Assembly (NCBI RefSeq): GCF_034119425.1
Contig: NZ_JAWUEL010000035.1
Coordinates: forward strand, 1 to 20,348
Length of the DNA: 20,348 nt
Direction: 5' to 3'
From: Actinotignum schaalii_C
Lineage (GTDB): Bacteria > Actinomycetota > Actinomycetes > Actinomycetales > Actinomycetaceae
Made by a program: the position numbers and the translations under genes. A model generated the notes under the pieces. The model ran no database searches, was not told the origin of the DNA, and saw only the letters and a list, made by a program, of their open reading frames with translations. Positions 15,412 to 20,348 of this stretch are shown here, one piece after another. The stretch's first letter is position 1; each line of letters opens with the position of its first letter.

Positions 15412-15923
15412 GTCTTTCTCCTTGTCTTGAGTAGCGGCCGCATTCAAAGTGGCCTCACTTTTACTAGTGCACCTAACACACACATTTTTGAGGCGCGTGT
15501 ATCCCAGCCAGGCATTACCGGCTCGGTTTGCGGGCGGGGTGAGGCGCTGCCTCACACTCCGCCAGGGGCACCCGTGCCCCTGGACCCCACGCCCCCGTGC
15601 CAACAAAGTTGGCACGGATCAGAGCACGCCACCCGGCCCCTCTGCACACGCAATAACACCACCCACCCAACCACACCCCGCGGCCCCGCAGGCGCGCGCT
15701 AAAGCGCGCGCAAAAAGGCGCGCCCGGCCGCTACGCGGCCACCCGCCCCGGCCAACCCCTCCGGCGCTGCGCGTAACCTCCACGCCACCAGTGGCGTGGA
15801 GCAAGCTAAAGATTCGTGTGCACGAATCAGCTTGAGGGGCTATACTAGCCACAAGGCCCACTAGAACTTCCGCGCGCTGTGCGCGCGGGCCGGGCCATTG
15901 TTGTGAGCCGGGGAGGTGACGTG
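15412..15923. other. Non-coding, hairpin-rich region: candidate oriT
   Basis: This gap of about 510 bp holds no convincing gene. From 15539 to 15888 perfect hairpins follow each other: gtgaggc/gcctcac (15539-15555), ccaggggca/tgcccctgg (15562-15583), ccgtgccaac/gttggcacgg (15595-15617), gcgcgcgc/gcgcgcgc (15692-15711), ggccgc/gcggcc (15726-15740), ctccacgccac/gtggcgtggag (15778-15801), a two-part stem (15802-15834), ggcta/tagcc (15838-15850) and ccgcgcgc/gcgcgcgg (15870-15888). It lies directly upstream of mobC and the relaxase, the usual place for oriT. No nic consensus was recognised, and a replication origin or a structured RNA are alternatives. The stretch 15412-15538 shows nothing clear beyond the upstream region of the minus-strand gene. 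Confidence 0.6.
15841..15846 (+). promoter_or_regulatory. Possible -10 element for the mobC-relaxase operon
   Basis: TATACT lies about 78 nt before the mobC start and inside the small hairpin ggcta-tac-tagcc. No good -35 was found at 17 nt; that position falls in the right arm of the preceding hairpin. If real, relaxase or MobC binding at the hairpins would also control the operon. Confidence 0.35.
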
Positions 15924-16328
15924 ATGGCGAGCGATACGCAGCAGGCGCGGATGCCGATCACGTACGCCTCGACCGCGCCGAAAGGCGATCCGCGCCGCTC
16001 CTTCCATTTGAAACTCAAAGCTAGCCAGTATGAAGAATTGAAAATGAAAGCGGCCGGCGAGCGCGTCTCCATGTCGGACTACCTCGTGCGCTTCGGATTG
16101 GGTCGCAAAGTTGAGCAAGTGAGTGCGGGGGAGATGCGAGAGGTGCTCGCCGAACTACGCAAACTGCGCCGGCAAATCCAAGGTGAAGCCACCAACATCA
16201 ACCAGATAGCACACTGGGCAAACAGCGAACAATCCTTCCCCGCGGAGGCACGTGAGGTGGCCGCACAATTACGCGCTCAGGTCAACGCGATCAACCTGCT
16301 GCGCATTAAGTTGGTGGAGCTTTTATGA
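15924..16328 (+). CDS. mobC: MobC-like relaxosome accessory protein
   Basis: This is a 134-residue protein. ATG 15924 is chosen because GGGGAGG lies 7 nt upstream. An upstream GTG extension would run into the last hairpin. Residues about 24-60 (RSFHLKLKASQYEELKMKAAGERVSMSDYLVRFGL) fit a ribbon-helix-helix DNA-binding fold. Residues 81-100 (LRRQIQGEATNINQIAHWAN) are the MobC hallmark (G-N-N-L-N-Q-I-A type). MobC helps the relaxase open DNA at oriT. Its stop overlaps the relaxase start (ATGA), so the two are made together. Confidence 0.9.
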   Translation: MASDTQQARMPITYASTAPKGDPRRSFHLKLKASQYEELKMKAAGERVSMSDYLVRFGLGRKVEQVSAGEMREVLAELRKLRRQIQGEATNINQIAHWANSEQSFPAEAREVAAQLRAQVNAINLLRIKLVELL

Positions 16329-18199
16329 TCCCAAACATCATGCGCGGCGGCGACATCGCCGGCTTAGTGCGTTACCTTTTTGGGCCGGGGCGCGCCAACG
16401 AACACACAAACCAGCACATTGTTGCGGGCAGCGAAGACATCGCCGCCGAGTGGGCTTACGGCGGGCGCGTACTCGAACAAGAAGAAAAGCGCGTCGTCGC
16501 GAAACTCCTTGACCAAAACAGGCTCGAACACGGCACCCAAATCCTCGGTGAAGTCACGCGCTGGGACTACGAAGCTGAGCGAGCTGTCCCTGTTTCTAAA
16601 GAAAAGACACCCACACACGTCTGGCACTGCTCACTGTCTTTGCATCCCGATGAAGAACCTTTGAGCGACGAAACATGGGCCGCCATCGCACGCGACTTCA
16701 TTGAAGGAATGGAATTCGACAACCGAGCAACAACCTCGAAGTCGCCCTGCCAGTGGATAGCCGTGCGCCACGGATTCACGAAAGCCGGGGGCGACCACAT
16801 CCACATCGCCCTCGTCCTCGTGCGTGAAGACGGAACCAAAGCCAATACTTGGCTCGACTATAAGCGCTCCCAAAAACTGTGCACCGCGCTAGAGGAAAAA
16901 TACGGGCTAGCTGTCTTGGAGTCACGCAAGCATAATTATGCTTCCAGGGGCTACAAAAACGAAGACAATAAGGAGCTGCGTCTCGATCTGGAAACAGCAA
17001 TGCGCCTCGCGGCCGGGGCAGCTTCTACCGAAAGTGAATATGTTGAAGGACTCACGCGTCACGGCATTGAGTTTCGCCCTAGGTATGCGAAAGGCCAAGG
17101 CGTTGTCGCCTATACCGTCACCAAACAAGAACCCGGTAAACGCGCTATCTGGATTGGCGGGGGACGTGTTGCCCGCGACCTCACCCTCACCCGACTACGC
17201 GCCCGGTGGGACGACAATCCAGAAGAGCGTCGCAAAGCAGCTGACCTATGGAACCCACTCAAAGACCCGGCACCGCATACGGCCGCGCAAGCGTGCAGTC
17301 TTGAAGAAAAAATCAAGACCATTGCCGCAAGTGTTGCTAATGAGAGCGACTTCGCGCAGCATCTGCGTGCCTCGGGCCTGCTCGTATCGGTACGCCTCAA
17401 CGACGAAGCAAGTGAGGCAGTTTCGTATTCGGTGGCCACTAAACCCGAGAGTGGACACAAGCCCACGTGGTATTCCATGAACCGGATGTCGGCCGACGTC
17501 AGTTTGAATGCGCTACGCGAACACTGGTGGGACAACACTCTCACGCGCTCGAGCGCAGTAGCGATCTGGAAGCCCGCCGCCCGCACAAGCGACGTCGATG
17601 AGGCGCGCGTGTGGAGCGAGTTCGGGAAAACCCTCACTGCGACTATCACCGACATCGAGCACACCGATGCCAGTGACTGTGTGGCTATTGCTGATACGTG
17701 CGGGCGTGCATCCGCACTCTTCGCCGGCCTGGCAAACGCATACGGTCCAGAACACGGACGCCCGTTCGCCCGTGCATCCCAAGTCCTCGGACGACGAGCC
17801 CAAACCAAACGCGCACCCACCCCGCGGCGTTATTCGCCTGTTTTCACCAGCGGGCTACGGGCACTGAGCAGCCTGGCCCGGCCGCGCAGCCGCGCCACGT
17901 GGGTGAGTAGTCAGGTCATGGATTCAATGGAGCGGATTGTCACCGGTATCACCCGGATACAAGCCGCCCACGGCGAACTCACGACTGCCCGCCGCACACT
18001 CAAAGAAACCCAGGCAGCCCTCGCCACACTCACAGCGCCTGAACCACGCACCGACATTGGAGCGTGGCTACCGGGAGTGGAATACGACCCGGTGGATTGG
18101 AGTTACGTAACGCGCTCCGACCGGTCGGAAACTCACCGCGTTAGGGGCGATAGTGCCCAGGGCTTCGGGGAGGCACCTGGCCTCGGCGAAGGGAGCTAA
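16325..18199 (+). CDS. Relaxase, MobA/VirD2 type (MOB-P-like)
   Basis: This is a 624-residue DNA-nicking transesterase for conjugative transfer. The N-terminal domain (1-215) has a candidate nucleophile Y17 in GLVRYLFG, H101 in HVWHCSLSLHPDE, and the metal-binding motif GGDHIHIAL with H158 and H160. The first metal His may be H149 in VRHGF. Residues 235-311 and 340-417 form two related copies of a domain of about 77 residues, each ending in a W(D/W)DN...LWNP/IWKP pattern. The last 200 residues are helical and basic. The start overlaps the mobC stop. A 35-codon ORF begins 6 nt after the stop, so transcription probably runs on into the DprA-like module. Confidence 0.92.
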   Translation: MIPNIMRGGDIAGLVRYLFGPGRANEHTNQHIVAGSEDIAAEWAYGGRVLEQEEKRVVAKLLDQNRLEHGTQILGEVTRWDYEAERAVPVSKEKTPTHVWHCSLSLHPDEEPLSDETWAAIARDFIEGMEFDNRATTSKSPCQWIAVRHGFTKAGGDHIHIALVLVREDGTKANTWLDYKRSQKLCTALEEKYGLAVLESRKHNYASRGYKNEDNKELRLDLETAMRLAAGAASTESEYVEGLTRHGIEFRPRYAKGQGVVAYTVTKQEPGKRAIWIGGGRVARDLTLTRLRARWDDNPEERRKAADLWNPLKDPAPHTAAQACSLEEKIKTIAASVANESDFAQHLRASGLLVSVRLNDEASEAVSYSVATKPESGHKPTWYSMNRMSADVSLNALREHWWDNTLTRSSAVAIWKPAARTSDVDEARVWSEFGKTLTATITDIEHTDASDCVAIADTCGRASALFAGLANAYGPEHGRPFARASQVLGRRAQTKRAPTPRRYSPVFTSGLRALSSLARPRSRATWVSSQVMDSMERIVTGITRIQAAHGELTTARRTLKETQAALATLTAPEPRTDIGAWLPGVEYDPVDWSYVTRSDRSETHRVRGDSAQGFGEAPGLGEGS

Positions 18200-18205
18200 A
18201 ACACC

Positions 18206-18313
18206 ATGACCTACGTGACTGGACCGATTGACTTCGGTGATACGTTTCCCCTTTACGAATATGGTGGCACCGCTAAGATGGAGAGCAAAGATAGGAGGTG
18301 GCAACAACAATGA
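18206..18313 (+). CDS. 35-residue ORF coupled to the DprA-like gene
   Basis: A short ORF starts at ATG 18206, with GGGAG 10 nt upstream (18191-18195), and ends at TGA 18311-18313. It overlaps the DprA-like start in an ATGA junction. The product begins MTYVTGPIDFGDTFPLYEYG and ends in a charged stretch (KMESKDRRWQQQ). The strong ribosome site AGGAGG for the next gene is inside its last codons. It may be a leader peptide whose translation opens the next start, or a small partner protein. The length makes chance possible, but the tight spacing on both sides supports it. Confidence 0.55.
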   Translation: MTYVTGPIDFGDTFPLYEYGGTAKMESKDRRWQQQ

Positions 18314-19176
18314 GCCAGTTAGTGGACATTCTTGCTCTTGCGCGTAAAACCAATAAGAAGATCACACAACCGGTACGCCTTGCCACCCTGCTATACGAGG
18401 GGATTGACGCTGCCCTCATGGAAGTTGATCCCGGAGCCTTACAACCATGCCAGCTCGAGCGTGAACAAGCTGCCCACGATATTGCTACCTGGAATGAGCG
18501 CGGCATCAACATTCTGTCGGTAGTAGACCATGACTACCCCCAATACCTCGCCCAAGTACGCGAAGCACCCTTGCTCATCTACTACGAAGGCAAGATCGAG
18601 CCGGTAGACCGCGCGGTAGCGATTGTTGGTTCACGCCAAGCTACGCGAGAGGACTGCGAACGCGCGCGGGTGATCGCACACCTGATGGTTGAGCAAGGCT
18701 ACAGCGTTGCCAGCGGACTCGCGCGCGGTATCGACACCGCCGCACACGAAGGAACCCTAGAGGCCACTGGCCGCACCATCGCCGTCATGGGAACCGGTAT
18801 CGATATCACCTACCCGCCCGAAAACACCCAGCTACGCTCACGAATCGTGGAAAGCGGCGGCCTCGTTCTCACCCAGTTCGAGCCAGGTGCCCCGCCCACC
18901 AAGGTGTCATTCCCAATGAGGAACGCCACCATGTCCGGATATTCTCAAGCGACCATAGTGGTGGCCGCTGGTGAATACTCGGGGACCCGTAACCAAGTAC
19001 GCGCCGCACTAGCCCACGGACGCAGCGTTATTCTCCTTGCGCCCGTGGTTCGCGAAACGCAATGGGCAAGAAAGCTTGTGGGTAACCCGGGCGTGTATAT
19101 TGCCTCCAGTATGAAAGATATTCGCGAAGCCCTGGAGAGTATTGCGCGTGCCTATAACCTCTTTGCCCTGACATGA
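18310..19176 (+). CDS. DprA/Smf-like protein (ShosA-like)
   Basis: This is a 288-residue protein. ATG 18310 follows AGGAGG (18293-18298); the upstream GTG 18298 overlaps that site and is rejected. Residues about 100-255 are a DprA Rossmann domain, with VAIVGSRQ (104-110), SGLARGIDTAAHEG (135-148), VMGTGIDITYP (159-169), FPMRNATMSGYS (201-212) and AGEYSGTRNQV. An N-terminal helical part (1-95) contains the DYPQYL motif usual before the domain. DprA proteins bind single-stranded DNA and load RecA. Here, next to a relaxase and fused by ATGA overlap to a phosphoribosyltransferase, it more likely is a mobile-element version. It resembles ShosA, the DprA-like antitoxin of ShosTA. A role with incoming single-stranded DNA during conjugation is another option. 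Confidence 0.88.
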   Translation: MSQLVDILALARKTNKKITQPVRLATLLYEGIDAALMEVDPGALQPCQLEREQAAHDIATWNERGINILSVVDHDYPQYLAQVREAPLLIYYEGKIEPVDRAVAIVGSRQATREDCERARVIAHLMVEQGYSVASGLARGIDTAAHEGTLEATGRTIAVMGTGIDITYPPENTQLRSRIVESGGLVLTQFEPGAPPTKVSFPMRNATMSGYSQATIVVAAGEYSGTRNQVRAALAHGRSVILLAPVVRETQWARKLVGNPGVYIASSMKDIREALESIARAYNLFALT

Positions 19177-19937
19177 TTAGCTGGCAAGAACTCTCCCTCA
19201 TCTGGGCACAGGCAGGCCCCACCATTGGAAACCTCGACTATATTTCCGCGGATTTAGCACCTTACGTATGTGCGGTGTGTCGCGGCCCGCGCGACTTTCG
19301 ATACAAGTACTGCCCGCGGTGCCATAACTACCCAAGCCTTATCGACGAGACTGGCTTTTGTACCTACGTATATAAAGGCAATCAGCTCTTGCGCTACATG
19401 TACGACTACAAGGCACGCGGGACGCAAAACGAAATCAAGCAGGGCCTGGCACGCCCAGCGCTGTGCATGATCCTCGGAATCCAGCTAAGGAACCACTTGG
19501 ATTGTACCTGCGGGAAAATAATCCGTGGCTATGACGCCTGGACGCTCGTCCCCTCAACCAAACACGCCCCAGAAGAAGGCGCCGCACATCCGCTCTACCA
19601 CATCCTCACCAACACCATCCGCCTGAACGAGGACCTTCCCTACCTGCCCATCACAAGCCTCGACACTGGCACAAATCCACGCCAAGTCAGTCCAAACAGA
19701 TACAAATTCGCGATACGTCCCACCCCGCCGCGAGTCCTCGTCATCGACGACACGTGGGTATCCGGCTCCCACATTTTCTCAGTCGCTGCACGCCTGCGTG
19801 AATACGGGACCCGGCACATCTCTACGTTGTGTGTTGCGCGCATGATCAATCCAGACTTTTACAACGGGAAAACCGTCCTCGAGACAGCCGAAAAGACGCA
19901 TATCGGCCGCGCCGGAGACTACTGCCCGTGGCTATAA
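19173..19937 (+). CDS. ComF-like phosphoribosyltransferase-fold protein (ShosT-like)
   Basis: This is a 254-residue protein. A zinc-ribbon-like motif at the N-terminus (C33, C36, C47, C50: CAVC and CPRC) and a C-terminal PRPP-binding loop VLVIDDTWVSGSH (188-200) match the ComF / type I phosphoribosyltransferase layout. A second Cys pair (CTC, 111-113) is in the middle. The acidic DD pair of the loop is intact, so PRPP binding is plausible. The start overlaps the DprA-like stop (ATGA at 19173-19176). In ShosTA systems a PRTase-fold protein is the toxin and the DprA-like protein the antitoxin. The pairing and coupling here fit, but identity as a toxin is inference. Chromosomal comF is usually not beside a relaxase. 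Confidence 0.85.
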   Translation: MISWQELSLIWAQAGPTIGNLDYISADLAPYVCAVCRGPRDFRYKYCPRCHNYPSLIDETGFCTYVYKGNQLLRYMYDYKARGTQNEIKQGLARPALCMILGIQLRNHLDCTCGKIIRGYDAWTLVPSTKHAPEEGAAHPLYHILTNTIRLNEDLPYLPITSLDTGTNPRQVSPNRYKFAIRPTPPRVLVIDDTWVSGSHIFSVAARLREYGTRHISTLCVARMINPDFYNGKTVLETAEKTHIGRAGDYCPWL

Positions 19938-19953
19938 GAGAGGAGAGACTTTC

Positions 19954-20289
19954 ATGCCCGGAAAACAGAAATTTAAACCCATGTATACCGATGAGTTTGA
20001 GTTTTTCGAGAAATGGCTCGCACCGAACTACCGCCGCTCCATCACCACCGGTTGCGTATGGTGTCCCTTATGGTGGGACCACCCCGAGGCGAGAACCCGT
20101 GTCCGAGCGATGTGGGAAGCCTGGGAAATCTACCGCTTCGAAAAACCCGTGGGCGGCCTCGCGGCATGGTTCACCGACGTCGCCGACCCGATGATGAGGG
20201 TGCTTCTGGATCCGAACGCCGTGTTTAAAGGATGTACAGCGATGACGCACTACGCACGCTCCGGCCCTGACCTAGTGTACCGTCCGTGA
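19954..20289 (+). CDS. DUF4913-like protein
   Basis: This is a 111-residue protein starting 16 nt after the PRTase gene, with AGGAGA 7 nt upstream. It shows the DUF4913 pattern: FEKWLAPNYRR, then WCPLWWDHPEARTRVRAMWEAWEIYR (36-61, shown in part), then GGLAAWFTDVADPMMRVLLDP, F(K)GC and a closing H. I recognise this family from actinobacterial plasmids and integrative elements, where its function is not known. C34, C37 and C94 with H43 could make a metal site. Its operon position with the DprA/PRTase pair may be functional or only shared transcription. Confidence 0.8.
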   Translation: MPGKQKFKPMYTDEFEFFEKWLAPNYRRSITTGCVWCPLWWDHPEARTRVRAMWEAWEIYRFEKPVGGLAAWFTDVADPMMRVLLDPNAVFKGCTAMTHYARSGPDLVYRP

Positions 20290-20308
20290 AATAGCTTACT
20301 GGTGATGG

Positions 20309-20314
20309 TATTAT
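20309..20314 (+). promoter_or_regulatory. Likely -10 element of a leaderless gene
   Basis: TATTAT ends 6 nt before ATG 20321 and there is no ribosome site, so transcription would start at or next to the start codon. A weak -35-like GTGAAA lies about 17-18 nt upstream. Leaderless mRNAs are common in actinomycetes. Confidence 0.45.
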
Positions 20315-20320
20315 TGATCC

Positions 20321-20348
20321 ATGTCGCACCCCGCTAAACCACTCGCCT
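20321..20348 (+). CDS. Start of a gene cut by the window edge
   Basis: ATG 20321 opens a frame (MSHPAKPLA...) that runs off the window. The evidence is the well-placed -10 element and the 31-bp gap after the DUF4913 gene. Only nine codons are visible, so no function can be given. Confidence 0.4.

Noticed and set aside
15412..15615. Longer N-terminus for the minus-strand gene, starting at 15615
   Set aside because: It crosses hairpins and has an odd composition. A strong ribosome site lies just before the ATG at 15411.
17110..17820. 236-codon open frame on the minus strand within the relaxase gene
   Set aside because: It is antisense to the repeated relaxase domain, with low-complexity Ser/Arg/Ala composition typical of a shadow frame.
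18310..19937. Chromosomal competence genes dprA and comF
   Set aside because: They are coupled to each other and sit directly after a relaxase in a mobile element, with no other competence genes. A ShosTA-like or transfer role is more likely.

Overview
This is a high-GC window (my impression is about 58-60% G+C) with compact ATGA and TAATG gene junctions and AGGAGG-type ribosome sites. It suggests an actinomycete, perhaps a low-to-medium-GC family such as Actinomycetaceae or Bifidobacteriaceae; the sequence alone does not fix the genus. It looks like the integrase end of an integrated conjugative or mobilizable element. The left edge carries only the 3' half of a tRNA gene (best read as tRNA-Thr, GGT) followed by that tRNA's own terminator, which is the usual scar of a tyrosine recombinase that inserts into tRNA 3' ends. 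The other att copy and the intact tRNA should lie beyond the right edge.

Layout: (1) 1-246, chromosome/element junction. (2) 247-2684, tyrosine integrase, ParA ATPase, a small unknown protein and a ribbon-helix-helix protein that could be the ParA partner. (3) 2722-3773, two paralogous acidic proteins and a small unknown protein. (4) 3773-7928, a cell-envelope module: a coiled-coil, single-membrane-span, Pro-rich protein with a C-terminal beta domain; a two-domain peptidoglycan hydrolase (SLT plus NlpC/P60); a lipoprotein; and a small membrane protein. (5) 8019-14987, a giant methylase/helicase fusion of the DarB-like type, with a second well-formed gene nested in another frame near its 5' end. 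(6) 15001-15923, a bidirectional terminator, a small minus-strand gene and a non-coding stretch packed with perfect hairpins (candidate oriT). (7) 15924-18199, mobC and a MOB-P-like relaxase. (8) 18206-20289, a 35-residue ORF, a DprA-like gene, a ComF-like phosphoribosyltransferase gene and a DUF4913 gene, all tightly coupled. The DprA/PRTase pair resembles the ShosTA toxin-antitoxin/defence system. A leaderless gene probably starts at 20321.

How the parts fit: the integrase moves the element. ParA plus the RHH protein would stabilise it while excised. The relaxase and MobC would nick at the hairpin-rich region. The hydrolase and its neighbours would open the wall for transfer. The methylase/helicase may protect incoming DNA from restriction, and the DprA/PRTase pair may give addiction or phage defence. 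No VirB4 or VirD4 ATPase is present here, so the window alone cannot show self-transfer.

The most unusual features are: a dispersed family of 9-bp repeats with a CAGCRGATACRGCC core, found at gene edges throughout the first 5.5 kb; a 31-bp tandem duplication within that family that breaks one long coiled-coil gene into two frames; the nested 221-codon gene; and the hairpin array upstream of mobC.
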